Below, piece by piece: positions 1 to 6,975 of a stretch of 29,666 nt of DNA. How positions within the stretch are numbered: the stretch's first letter is position 1; every line of letters begins with the position of its first letter. Origin of the DNA: JANWLD01 sp036276695 (lineage in GTDB: Bacteria > Patescibacteriota > Saccharimonadia > Saccharimonadales > 2-12-FULL-41-12); contig DASUOI010000044.1 of the NCBI GenBank assembly GCA_036276695.1, positions 1 to 29,666 of the forward strand, read 5' to 3'. The position numbers and the translations under genes were made by a program. The notes beneath the pieces were generated by a model. That model saw nothing but the letters and a program-made list of their open reading frames with translations, searched no databases and was not told where the DNA came from.

Positions 1-107
1 TTATGCTTGTTAATCCGTAAAATATCGTATACTTGACATGTAAGTATTTGTATACTCTGGTAGAGATATACGTCAGGAAGGTATCGAAAGCCCGGGCTGA
101 ACAGGGT

Positions 108-458
108 TCATCCTGAGACATCCTCTAGGAAAAATATCTCAAAATTATCACCCGAAACTTCTGCGGCACTCAACGTATACTCGCCACTCCAACCGTTAAT
201 TTCAACCCAGCTCTTTGCAGCAAGATTCATTTTTTGTAATTTTTTGGAAGTAATGTAGTCAAAACCGCCGCCCTGACCGCTTGAATTGCGATATTTAACC
301 TCCACAAAATGCATGGTTTGATCCTTAAGCGCAACTATATCCACTTCACACCACTTTGTTTTCCAGTTCTGGTCTAGGATTTTAAACCCATGCTTCTTTA
401 AGTATTGAACAACTTCATCTTCCGCGGCCTTGCCGGAAATATTATGTAATGCTGTCAT
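108..458 (-). CDS. YraN/UPF0102-family putative endonuclease
   Basis: The 116-residue product matches the small YraN/UPF0102 family, which has a restriction-endonuclease-like fold and an unsettled role, probably in nucleic-acid processing. Visible are an N-terminal helix with the usual Gly/Glu pattern (GKAAEDEVVQYLKKHGF), then the nuclease-like core VDIVALKD...FVEVKYR, in which the Asp and the E-x-K triad are the expected metal-binding and catalytic residues. Length is normal for the family. The ATG at 456-458 overlaps the TGA of rnhB (455-457) in an ATGA arrangement, so the two are translationally coupled. rnhB-yraN adjacency is common in bacteria and supports the call. The family assignment is firm; the biochemical activity is inferred. 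Confidence 0.88.
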   Translation of the reverse strand: MTALHNISGKAAEDEVVQYLKKHGFKILDQNWKTKWCEVDIVALKDQTMHFVEVKYRNSSGQGGGFDYITSKKLQKMNLAAKSWVEINGWSGEYTLSAAEVSGDNFEIFFLEDVSG

Positions 459-1030
459 ACCAAAACTGATACGGGAGAAAAACTACGCCTGTGGTGTATT
501 GTCGGACCATGGCTAGCAAGAGCCTCTCGATGAATCTTAGTACCGTATCCTACGTTATTTAGAAAATTAAATAGCGGAAAGTCTTTATGTAAATCGGCCA
601 TGTAAGTATCCCTCGCAACTTTGGCGACTATACTGGCCGCACTTACTTCAGGCACGGTCTGGTCGGCTTTCACTATGCAGGCCACATTATCATAGCCGAC
701 CATGTAGTTTATATTCCCGTCGATAATAATTTGTGAACACTCCGGAGAATTACGTACTGCCCTTCTACAGGCCAGGTCATGAGAAGCGCTGAGTCCATAG
801 CTATCGATTTCTTCCGGCTCAGCCCATCCTAGGCCTACGAATTCTGCATTCTTTAGAATTTCCCCTGCAATTTCCTCTCGCTGCCTGGCTGATAATAGTT
901 TTGAATCTCTCAGACCATTGATAGGGTTATTTAAGATAACTGCCCCTATGACCAAAGGTCCTGCCCACGCTCCTCTGCCCACTTCATCGATGCCTAAGGT
1001 ATAGCCCATACTTAGTACGTATTCTAGCAT
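455..1030 (-). CDS. rnhB: Ribonuclease HII
   Basis: RNase HII cleaves the RNA strand of RNA/DNA hybrids and incises at single ribonucleotides embedded in DNA. The N-terminal motif GIDEVGRGAWAGP carries the Asp-Glu pair of the active site. Further on come IIDGN, with the third acidic residue, and SAASIVAKVARD, with the fourth Asp; the C-terminal HREALASHGP block is also typical. An in-frame TTG exists at 1043-1045, but the ATG at 1028-1030 places the DEVG motif about 14 residues in, as in known enzymes, so I prefer it; this gives 191 residues, a normal length. Neither start has a good Shine-Dalgarno sequence. The gene lies downstream of the HD-domain gene and overlaps yraN by 4 nt, so the three probably form one operon. 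Confidence 0.95.
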   Translation of the reverse strand: MLEYVLSMGYTLGIDEVGRGAWAGPLVIGAVILNNPINGLRDSKLLSARQREEIAGEILKNAEFVGLGWAEPEEIDSYGLSASHDLACRRAVRNSPECSQIIIDGNINYMVGYDNVACIVKADQTVPEVSAASIVAKVARDTYMADLHKDFPLFNFLNNVGYGTKIHREALASHGPTIHHRRSFSPVSVLV

Positions 1031-1048
1031 CCGGCTGCCAGTCAATGC

Positions 1049-1999
1049 TTACTTGTTTCTACCTAGATGAATAAGTTTTCCGAGCCTAGATGCTATAGCT
1101 TGAAAATCGAAAGTATGCAACATTCCCTCAAGCTCTTTGGCTATATCACTCCGGCCCCGCAGCCATTTCGCATCTTCGTGAGCCGCCTCAATATTTGGGT
1201 TATATGCTTTTCTCATCTCGGTATATACCTTATTATCGCCATCCTCGCCCAAGCCCTTATAATCAGGAAAATACCGATCGATTATCGGCTTCATACGATG
1301 GTCATTCAGCTGGCTTCTTATGAATAACTGTTGATAATCCAACATTTCACGCAAGGCTTCTTCGGTTGGTTCTTCAAGATTTCTTTCAAAGAAAAGCTTA
1401 ACTGCATTTTCGTACATTTCTTCGGGCCCTTTCATAGCAATAGCGTTAATATCGGCAAAAGCTAATATAAATTTAAGCGGATCCGGCTTGCCGTCTTCAT
1501 ACGGTTCATCTTTGAATAAGTTAACCTGGTTAATCACGCGAGTTTCTTCGTCAACTTCATATTCGGTAGCCATGATGCCGGCCCTGGCCCTTTGTTTGAA
1601 TCTTTCCGTATTGAACCGGCTATCGCCTGTCTGCTCGATAAGCCCTATCAAATAATCCGCGCTGGCTTTTTCGTTCGCGCCCGTGCCTTGGAGCTGCTCC
1701 CAGTCGTGAGCGACACCGGCCAGCAGCACAAGTTCATAAATATCTTCTTTGTATTCTTCGGGGATGTAATCATAAAGAAGGTTTGTCAGTTCTATCGCCC
1801 GTTCTGTCACGTCAAGGGCATGTTCGGCATTATGCAAAGGCAAAGGTTTTTCTGAATGCTCCCCATACCTAACCTCGACGCTATGAAGAGCGATCGTAGC
1901 AAGAGAACGTGCCGTAGGGTGAATCTCAACTTCGTCCGGCTCTACGGTCTCTATGAGTTTATCTACTCTGCTCTCAAAACTAGCACCATTCTCATCCAT
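1049..1999 (-). CDS. HD-domain phosphohydrolase-like protein
   Basis: The 316-residue protein has an HD-superfamily metal site. HN-x-x-H lies at residues 56-60 (HNAEHALDV), the HD doublet at 98-99 (LLAGVAHDWEQLQGTGANE), and a later Asp in FADINA could complete the site. The spacing and the words around HNxxHxxDV and HDxxxxxG resemble class I cyclic-nucleotide phosphodiesterases, although the second His of the usual HDxxH motif is Gln here. No signal peptide or membrane segment is visible, so it should be cytoplasmic. The substrate cannot be named from sequence; a nucleotide or cyclic nucleotide is a reasonable guess. It starts the leftward operon with rnhB and yraN, 18 nt after the alternative rnhB ATG, and has its own strong promoter at 2014-2042. 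Confidence 0.75.
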   Translation of the reverse strand: MDENGASFESRVDKLIETVEPDEVEIHPTARSLATIALHSVEVRYGEHSEKPLPLHNAEHALDVTERAIELTNLLYDYIPEEYKEDIYELVLLAGVAHDWEQLQGTGANEKASADYLIGLIEQTGDSRFNTERFKQRARAGIMATEYEVDEETRVINQVNLFKDEPYEDGKPDPLKFILAFADINAIAMKGPEEMYENAVKLFFERNLEEPTEEALREMLDYQQLFIRSQLNDHRMKPIIDRYFPDYKGLGEDGDNKVYTEMRKAYNPNIEAAHEDAKWLRGRSDIAKELEGMLHTFDFQAIASRLGKLIHLGRNK

Positions 2000-2013
2000 A
2001 ATATGAATAACTA

Positions 2014-2042
2014 ATTATAAACTAATTTATGTACTTAATCAA
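2014..2042 (-). promoter_or_regulatory. Promoter of the HD-domain gene, near-leaderless
   Basis: On the minus strand a -35 box TTGATT (2037-2042) is followed by a 17-bp spacer and a perfect -10 TATAAT (2014-2019). Only 14 nt separate the -10 from the ATG at 1999, so the expected 5' leader is about 7 nt and has no Shine-Dalgarno sequence. Confidence 0.75.
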
Positions 2043-2065
2043 TTTTCTTATCTCTTATAGGAAGG

Positions 2066-2116
2066 TTGCAAAATAAACAATCGTTGGAGTATTATCAAGA
2101 TATAAACATAAGGAGG
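2066..2116 (+). promoter_or_regulatory. Promoter and strong ribosome binding site of the DUF1761 gene
   Basis: TTGCAA (2066-2071), an 18-bp spacer and TATTAT (2090-2095) form a plausible sigma70-type promoter pointing right, back to back with the HD-gene promoter. A perfect Shine-Dalgarno sequence AAGGAGG (2110-2116) lies 5 nt before the ATG. This is the clearest conventional leader in the window and contrasts with the leaderless promoters nearby. Confidence 0.7.
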
Positions 2117-2121
2117 ATTGG

Positions 2122-2595
2122 ATGTTAAATTATTTAGCACACGGCGGGATAAGCGATTCCAGCACGTATTTAAGCAGCAGCGAGGTATCCGTAAGCTGGC
2201 TTGCGATATTTCTAGCTACGTTGGCAGCCATGGTAATCGGATCTATCTGGTATGGCCCGCTATTCGGCAAGCAGTGGATGAAAGCTGTCGGACTGAAGAA
2301 AAAAGATTTACAAGGCGGATCATGGTGGCCTATGGTAGCTATGGTCGGGCTGGCACTTGCACAAGCTGTAATCTTGGCGCATTTCATAGCTTATGCCTCC
2401 AACTTTTATTTCGATTTTGATGGCTGGGTAGTTGGTGTGTTGACCGGACTCTGGGCATTTGCAGGGTTCATAGCGCCAGTGTTAATCTCTAATACTATGT
2501 TTTCCAAAGGCTCAACAGAATTGCTTAAAATCAATCTTAGCAATCAATTCGTCACGCTCTTGGTAATGGGCGTTATCTTAGGAAGCATCACTTAA
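2122..2595 (+). CDS. DUF1761 family membrane protein
   Basis: The 157-residue protein has four predicted membrane helices, roughly at residues 25-47, 71-93, 100-121 and 137-156. The motif IGSIWYGPLFGKQWM after the first helix is the signature of DUF1761, a family of small integral membrane proteins without an assigned activity. Codons begin at an ATG preceded by a perfect AAGGAGG, which fixes the start. No neighbour suggests a function. No intrinsic terminator follows; the next gene starts 88 bp later from its own promoter. Confidence 0.8.
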   Translation: MLNYLAHGGISDSSTYLSSSEVSVSWLAIFLATLAAMVIGSIWYGPLFGKQWMKAVGLKKKDLQGGSWWPMVAMVGLALAQAVILAHFIAYASNFYFDFDGWVVGVLTGLWAFAGFIAPVLISNTMFSKGSTELLKINLSNQFVTLLVMGVILGSIT

Positions 2596-2647
2596 ACTAT
2601 TTCTTCTCTTTCCTGACTTTTTATACTATTAAGATTTAAATCAACCT

Positions 2648-2676
2648 TTGATTAGTTGGCTGTTTGATGATATAAT
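2648..2676 (+). promoter_or_regulatory. Leaderless promoter of the kinase-fold-like gene
   Basis: TTGATT (2648-2653), exactly 17 bp, then perfect TATAAT (2671-2676). The start codon ATG is at 2684, 7 nt after the -10, so transcription should begin at or next to the A of ATG. The -35 hexamer is identical to that of the HD-gene promoter. Confidence 0.78.
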
Positions 2677-2683
2677 TATGTAA

Positions 2684-3463
2684 ATGATACACACTGCTGA
2701 GCGCGTCTTGCTGCGCAGTCTTGAATCTACCATGAGCGAAGGAACTTTAGAAGGTAGAGAACAGGAGATTGCAGCTGCTAAAGGCCAGCCCAAGAAAGTT
2801 TTATTAGGAGCTGCACATACGGTAGTTGGTAGATATCCTAAACAGGTAGCCAAGCTGCTAGGGGTAGATTATGATCCCGCAGACCTTCAGAAGCCAGGAA
2901 ACCTGGAGTATGTAGGCGAAGGATTTGAAGCTGTGGTTTTTAGGCGCGGCGATGGAGTTTTAAAGGTACATAAAGGTACCGCCTTTATAAGCGAGGCTCA
3001 GAGACAAGAAAAAGCAGAAAGAAAAGCCCGCGAACACGCCGCAATGGCCGAATACCTGGGTCCGTTTGCGGTACCTCAGCAAGTGTATGTAGACAGCCAT
3101 CCGCTTATATCGCGGCTTAGGGCTGTAATAACAGAACAGGCTTTTTTAGATGGAATAGCAGATACGCGCTTAGTAGGAGAAACTGCCGAAGAAGGAACGG
3201 TTGCTGCTAACTTAGAACGGCTTTATGCCGAACATCCTGAGGCCGTCAGCCAGTTGCCGGGATTCATAAGTAGCAGCTATGATCTCGACGATAGTCACAA
3301 TTTACTACCAGACACCAACGGCCCTAGCAACCTCATGGTAGAACCTGAAGGAGGTTTAGTGATGGTAGATGGACAGCCTATAGGTCAAGAACACGCAGGC
3401 GTACAGGATGTTATACGCCGGCAACTGGAATCACTGGCTATAGCGCATGAAGCCGTAGCTTAA
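2684..3463 (+). CDS. Protein kinase-like fold protein, function unknown
   Basis: I do not recognise a named family for this 259-residue protein. Several landmarks fit a minimal protein-kinase-like (aminoglycoside/fructosamine kinase type) fold: a glycine-rich loop GEGFEAVVF at residues 78-86, a candidate ATP-binding Lys94 in GVLKVHKG, a catalytic-loop-like D210-TNGPS-N216, and a metal-binding-like Asp229 in LVMVDGQP. The first 70 residues are basic and helical and match nothing I know. No membrane segment is seen. The start is fixed by the leaderless promoter at 2648-2676. Its TAA (3461-3463) overlaps the TAA of rplS on the other strand (3460-3462). The kinase assignment is an inference from motif order only; a sugar or small-molecule kinase, or a degenerate kinase, is equally possible. 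Confidence 0.55.
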   Translation: MIHTAERVLLRSLESTMSEGTLEGREQEIAAAKGQPKKVLLGAAHTVVGRYPKQVAKLLGVDYDPADLQKPGNLEYVGEGFEAVVFRRGDGVLKVHKGTAFISEAQRQEKAERKAREHAAMAEYLGPFAVPQQVYVDSHPLISRLRAVITEQAFLDGIADTRLVGETAEEGTVAANLERLYAEHPEAVSQLPGFISSSYDLDDSHNLLPDTNGPSNLMVEPEGGLVMVDGQPIGQEHAGVQDVIRRQLESLAIAHEAVA

Positions 3464-3987
3464 GACTTCTTAGAAGATTCTTCTTTTTCGGCGTCGTTCT
3501 TATTTTCTGGCTTTTGTTCTTCAGGGCTCTCTTTAGGAACATCTTGGGAGGCTGCTTTATCAATTTCTTCGGGCTGCTCAGCCTTTGGCTCTTCTTTTAC
3601 TTCCGGTTCAGGCACATAGTTGACCTTATCCTGGTCGAAGTTCACAGCAGAAAGCCGGGCGGATTTGCCCGTGCGCTCGCGCATGTAGCTCAAGTAGTTA
3701 CGTCGCACCTTGCTTCTTTTAACTACCTCTATCTTTGTAACAAGAGGACTGTGAATCATGAAAGTCTTTTCAACGCCTATACCGCTAGCTATGCGCCTTA
3801 CGGTAATACTAGAGCTAAGCGAACCCTTTCTTTTTGTCCGGATTACTAAGCCCTCAAAGACCTGCACTCTTTCCTTTCCGCCTTCGCGGATTTTTTGATG
3901 CACTCGTACAGTATCGCCGCTTTTAACGTCAACAATATGCGGCTTCTTAAAACTCTGCTCAATTTCTTTTATTACTGATCCTGCCAT
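3460..3987 (-). CDS. rplS: 50S ribosomal protein L19 with acidic C-terminal tail
   Basis: L19 sits at the interface of the 30S and 50S subunits. Residues 1-115 are canonical: KSGDTVRVHQKIREGGKERVQVFEGLVI, then SSSITVRRIASGIGVEKTF, and KRSKVRRNYLSYMRERTGKSAR. About 60 further residues, rich in Glu, Lys and Pro (VPEPEVKEEPKAEQPEE onward), form a low-complexity, presumably disordered tail that is absent from typical L19. I start at ATG 3987 because the L19 fold begins there (MAGSVIKEIEQ); a longer reading frame upstream adds unrelated residues. An extended -10 promoter lies 10 nt before this ATG, so the mRNA should be near-leaderless. The usual partners trmD and rimM are not adjacent. Confidence 0.95.
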   Translation of the reverse strand: MAGSVIKEIEQSFKKPHIVDVKSGDTVRVHQKIREGGKERVQVFEGLVIRTKRKGSLSSSITVRRIASGIGVEKTFMIHSPLVTKIEVVKRSKVRRNYLSYMRERTGKSARLSAVNFDQDKVNYVPEPEVKEEPKAEQPEEIDKAASQDVPKESPEEQKPENKNDAEKEESSKKS

Positions 3988-3997
3988 TAGAACTAAG

Positions 3998-4006
3998 AAT
4001 ATATCA
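3998..4006 (-). promoter_or_regulatory. Extended -10 promoter of rplS
   Basis: On the minus strand TG-A-TATATT (4006 down to 3998) ends 10 nt before the rplS ATG at 3987, which predicts a leader of only 3-4 nt. The -35 region is weak, consistent with dependence on an extended -10. Confidence 0.6.
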
Positions 4007-4030
4007 CATCTGTTGAAATTATGGAAGACT

Positions 4031-4059
4031 TTACCGATGCTTGACATATAAAGTATATT
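4031..4059 (+). promoter_or_regulatory. Probable leaderless promoter of the malic enzyme gene
   Basis: TATATT (4054-4059) lies 8 nt before the GTG at 4068, with a weak -35 TTACCG (4031-4036) at 17 bp. A consensus-looking TTGACA at 4041-4046 has no -10 at a proper distance and overlaps an alternative TTG start, so I do not use it. Confidence 0.5.
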
Positions 4060-4067
4060 TAGAAGCT

Positions 4068-5207
4068 GTGAACTACAAAAAACGAGCTTTAGACAAGCAT
4101 AGAAAACTTAGAGGCAAGATAAGCGTAGAGCTGAAGGATAATTTGGACACGCTCGATCAGCTTAGTACCTACTACACGCCCGGAGTCGGCAGTGTCAGTA
4201 AGCATATAGCAGAGAACCCGGAATCCGCCCGAGACTTAACCTGGATAAATAATTCCGTAGCTGTTATCAGTGATGGCAGCTCAGTCTTAGGCCTTGGAAA
4301 TATAGGTCCACAAGCATCGCTTCCGGTAATGGAAGGTAAATGTATGCTTTTCAAAAAATTTGCAGGAATTGATGCGGTTCCGATAGTTCTTAAGAGTCAG
4401 AGTATAAAGCGCATCGAAAAGACCATAAAACAAATCGCACCATCATTCGGCGGTATAAACCTTGAAGATATTGCCGCGCCCAAATGTTTTGAAATTGAAA
4501 ATAACTTAAAGGACCAGCTCGACATACCCATAATGCACGATGACCAGCACGGAACAGCCGTCGTGGTCTTGGCCGGGCTAATAAACGCTCTTAAGATAGG
4601 AAACAAGGACCTGGCTAAATGTACGGTAGTCGTAAACGGAGTGGGAGCGGCCGGTGTGGCAATAATAAAATTAATAAAAAAATACGAGCCGAAAGTAAAA
4701 ATAATCGCCGTTGATAGCAAGGGTATTATCAGTGAAAAACGCAAGCATCTGGATTTCTCAAAAAAGTATTTACTAGACAAGCACAAAATCATAGGAAACA
4801 AGCAAGGAGGCCTGGCAGAGGCTATGGATAAATCCGATATTTTTATAGGAGTATCCAGGGCTGATGTGGTTGACCAAGCCATGGTAAGGTCTATGAACAA
4901 AGACCCTATAATATTCGCAATGGCCAATCCGGATCCGGAAATACATCCGGATGAAGCTAAAAAAGCCGGGGCTTGTGTCATAGCTACAGGGCGAAGCGAT
5001 TTCCCTAACCAAGTCAACAATGCTCTAGCTTTTCCAGGTATATTCCGGGGTGCGCTGGATAATCACGTGAACCGGATAACAAACAAACATAAAATTGAAG
5101 CCGCTAAAACAATAGCCGGTCTGATAAAAAAACCGACTGCCGACCACATTATTCCATCCGTTCTAGACGAACGGCTCGTCCCGGCCATCGCCAAAGTCAT
5201 CATCTAG
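4068..5207 (+). CDS. NAD(P)-dependent malic enzyme
   Basis: Oxidative decarboxylation of malate to pyruvate with reduction of NAD(P). The 379-residue protein is of the short bacterial type. Visible are YYTPGV with the catalytic Tyr, the substrate-binding SVLGLGNIGPQASLPVMEGK with its catalytic-region Lys, HDDQHGTAVV, a Rossmann nucleotide loop VVVNGVGAAGVA, and the C-terminal ATGRSDFPNQVNN and AFPGIFRGALD motifs. A longer form starting at TTG 4041 is possible, but homologues begin close to the GTG at 4068, and a -10 box sits 8 nt before it. The enzyme would link C4 acids to pyruvate in an organism with reduced central metabolism. It is transcribed divergently from rplS and followed immediately by an RNA-like fold. 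Confidence 0.93.
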   Translation: MNYKKRALDKHRKLRGKISVELKDNLDTLDQLSTYYTPGVGSVSKHIAENPESARDLTWINNSVAVISDGSSVLGLGNIGPQASLPVMEGKCMLFKKFAGIDAVPIVLKSQSIKRIEKTIKQIAPSFGGINLEDIAAPKCFEIENNLKDQLDIPIMHDDQHGTAVVVLAGLINALKIGNKDLAKCTVVVNGVGAAGVAIIKLIKKYEPKVKIIAVDSKGIISEKRKHLDFSKKYLLDKHKIIGNKQGGLAEAMDKSDIFIGVSRADVVDQAMVRSMNKDPIIFAMANPDPEIHPDEAKKAGACVIATGRSDFPNQVNNALAFPGIFRGALDNHVNRITNKHKIEAAKTIAGLIKKPTADHIIPSVLDERLVPAIAKVII

Positions 5208-5380
5208 CAGCATACCTTCGCACTTGAGCATCAGGTGCGATTTCTCTTTGAGGAATGGAGCGAGCCGTACAAGCAGTACGGTGAAGTGAATACCGCAGGA
5301 GAAAATCGTGCGTGGTGCCAAGAGGTTAGCGGCGCAACCAGCTTGGCTGGTTGGCAGGCTAACCGGTGCAGGTATGCTAG
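5204..5380 (+). ncRNA. Candidate structured RNA, multi-branched fold
   Basis: The interval between the malic-enzyme stop and the ATPase stop folds into a closed multi-helix structure. The ends pair (AGCATACCT 5209-5217 with AGGTATGCT 5370-5378). Inside are P2 5218-5227/5231-5240 (10 bp, loop GCA), P3 5241-5246/5299-5304, P4 5265-5270/5276-5281 (CCGTAC/GTACGG), P5 5324-5330/5358-5364 (GGTTAGC/GCTAACC) and P6 5335-5342/5346-5353. Purine-rich strands GAGGAATGGAGCGAG and TGAAGTGAATACCGC face each other between P3 and P4 and could form a tertiary or ligand-binding core. One G-U pair in P2 would be an A-C mismatch on the other strand, which mildly favours the plus strand. I recognise no known RNA class. 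It overlaps both flanking coding ends, so a 3'-UTR-derived RNA is possible. Confidence 0.5.
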
Positions 5381-6975
5381 CCTACGACGCGGTAGACTTC
5401 GTCTATGGTGGTTTCGCCAGCTATAGCCTTTAAAATCCCGTCTTGGAGCATAGTTGTCATACCGTCTTTAATAGCGGTTTTTTCTATCATTTCTGTTGAT
5501 ATATCGGCTGGCGGCTTGGCTAAAATATCCCTGATACCTTCAGTCATAAGCAATTGCTCCCTTATAGCCATCTGGCCTTTGTAGCCGAAAGGATTGTCTT
5601 TGGTAGGTTTGGGTTTATATAAAGTTATTTTGTCCAGATCAGGCTTTTCGACTTTGGGCGGCAAGGTATCTATGACTTCTTTGATCTGTCTTTTCAGAGC
5701 TTCATCCGGTTTATAGGCAGTTCTTGACGATTCATCAACTTTTCGCACCAGGCGCTGGGACATAATCAGTTTTATAGAGCTGGCAAATAACGGATTTATC
5801 CCGACGAAATCAATCAAGCGGGTCAAAGCCGCAGATGAAGACTGGGCGTGGAATGTAGAAAGTACCAGGTGGCCGGTCAGAGAAGCCTGCAGAGCGGTCC
5901 TAGCCGTGTCTTTGTCCCTTATCTCGCCTACCATCACGATATCCGGGTCAAGGCGAAGAACAGCCCGGAATTTCTCAGCGAAAGCCAGTTCGTCTTCATC
6001 TCCGTGTACCGGAATCTGCATGATTCCAGGCAGATAATATTCTATAGGGTCTTCAAGGGTTATTAATTTTCTTTCAGGCGTATTTAATGTGCTTAGCAAA
6101 GAGTATAGAGTTGTGGTTTTACCGGACCCCGTAGGACCGACAGCCAGGACCAGCCCTGAAGGATGAGCTATGATTTCGTCAACGACCTGTCTCTCCTCTT
6201 CATTCATGCCAAGGTTGTCCAGTTTCAAAAGGGCGAGGTCAAAATTAAACAAACGCATGACCACATCCAGTCCATAAGCTGTCACGACGGCCTCTACTCG
6301 CAGGTTTACGGTTACGTCTTCCCCGGTCGCCAGCTGATAAGTTTTGTTTATATGTCCTGTCTGCGGATTGGGTTCGCCCGTGCTTATGTTTGCAGCTATC
6401 GCTATGGAAGAAAGCAGTGTCTTGTATTTTTCATAGCTCAAAGAAGCTACCGGATGAAGCACCCCGTCCACGCGTATCCTCACCCTGACTGTTTCCTTCT
6501 GGCATTCTAAATGAATGTCAGAGCCTTTGAGCTGAAATGTCTGCTGGACAAGATAAGCCAAGATGTCATCAGCCAAGACTTTATTAAGCGTTTCGGTAAC
6601 TTGGTTGAATAACTCTGAATCGTTTTCTTTGGAAAACTTTACATCTTGATATTCGACTTTTTCCGGAGGGTTATAAAGCCTGACATATTCTTTGAACCCA
6701 GTGTTAGAAATGAGCGCGAACTCTACCCGCTGGTCTAAAAACCTGTCCCGAAGCTTCTCCATAGTAGATTGGGAAGTATTGTTGGTGACGCCGAATTTAA
6801 TATTATGCTCATCGCCGTAAAGCGGGACGGCATGTAATTCTTCCAACTCATGTTTTCCAAGTACATCTTCGTGCAAAGTTTTTTCGTTATTGTAAGTATC
6901 GGCATAAGCCATGCCCAGGACTTGAGCGCGGCGCTGGGTTGATTTTTCTTCGTCTACTCTAGCATCTTCTGACAT
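5377..6975 (-). CDS. GspE/PilB-family secretion or pilus assembly ATPase
   Basis: A hexameric ATPase that powers pilus or pseudopilus assembly at the inner face of the membrane. The 532-residue protein has an N-terminal GspE_N-like domain (about residues 30-115), then the RecA-like core: Walker A GPTGSGKTT (near residue 285), the Asp-box ITLEDPIEYY, Walker B DPDIVMVGEIRD and the His-box TGHLVLSTFHAQ. The tetracysteine zinc site usually found after QRLVR is missing; the segment reads QRLVRKVDESSRTAYKPD and contains no cysteines, although YKGQMAIREQLL after it is conserved. No pilC, pilM or prepilin peptidase gene is adjacent; the nearest relative is the pilin-like gene at 27806. The start follows AGAGAGGTG by 10 nt. 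The leader is long and structured. Confidence 0.92.
   Translation of the reverse strand: MSEDARVDEEKSTQRRAQVLGMAYADTYNNEKTLHEDVLGKHELEELHAVPLYGDEHNIKFGVTNNTSQSTMEKLRDRFLDQRVEFALISNTGFKEYVRLYNPPEKVEYQDVKFSKENDSELFNQVTETLNKVLADDILAYLVQQTFQLKGSDIHLECQKETVRVRIRVDGVLHPVASLSYEKYKTLLSSIAIAANISTGEPNPQTGHINKTYQLATGEDVTVNLRVEAVVTAYGLDVVMRLFNFDLALLKLDNLGMNEEERQVVDEIIAHPSGLVLAVGPTGSGKTTTLYSLLSTLNTPERKLITLEDPIEYYLPGIMQIPVHGDEDELAFAEKFRAVLRLDPDIVMVGEIRDKDTARTALQASLTGHLVLSTFHAQSSSAALTRLIDFVGINPLFASSIKLIMSQRLVRKVDESSRTAYKPDEALKRQIKEVIDTLPPKVEKPDLDKITLYKPKPTKDNPFGYKGQMAIREQLLMTEGIRDILAKPPADISTEMIEKTAIKDGMTTMLQDGILKAIAGETTIDEVYRVVG

Noticed and set aside
1..107. TTGACA at 33-38 with GTATAC repeats and a GCCCGGGC palindrome at the left edge
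   Set aside because: No -10 box lies 16-18 bp after the TTGACA. The repeats are short and AT-rich, and I could not assign a promoter, RNA or gene in this 107-bp edge.
3988..4047. N-terminal extension of L19 by 20 residues
   Set aside because: L19 proteins begin at the ATG at 3987. The extension overlaps the rplS promoter and has no homology-like pattern.
4041..4067. TTG at 4041 as the malic enzyme start, and TTGACA at the same place as a -35 box
   Set aside because: The added residues do not resemble malic enzyme N-termini, there is no ribosome binding site, and no -10 box is found at the proper distance from this TTGACA.
4397..5020. A 207-residue open frame antisense to the malic enzyme gene
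   Set aside because: The plus strand encodes a clear malic enzyme over the same bases. The antisense product shows no domain and is a shadow.
5261..5285. Possible group II intron domain V because of GAGCCGTAC...GTACGG
   Set aside because: The hairpin is too short, lacks the AGC/AY bulge pattern, and no intron-encoded protein or other domains are present.
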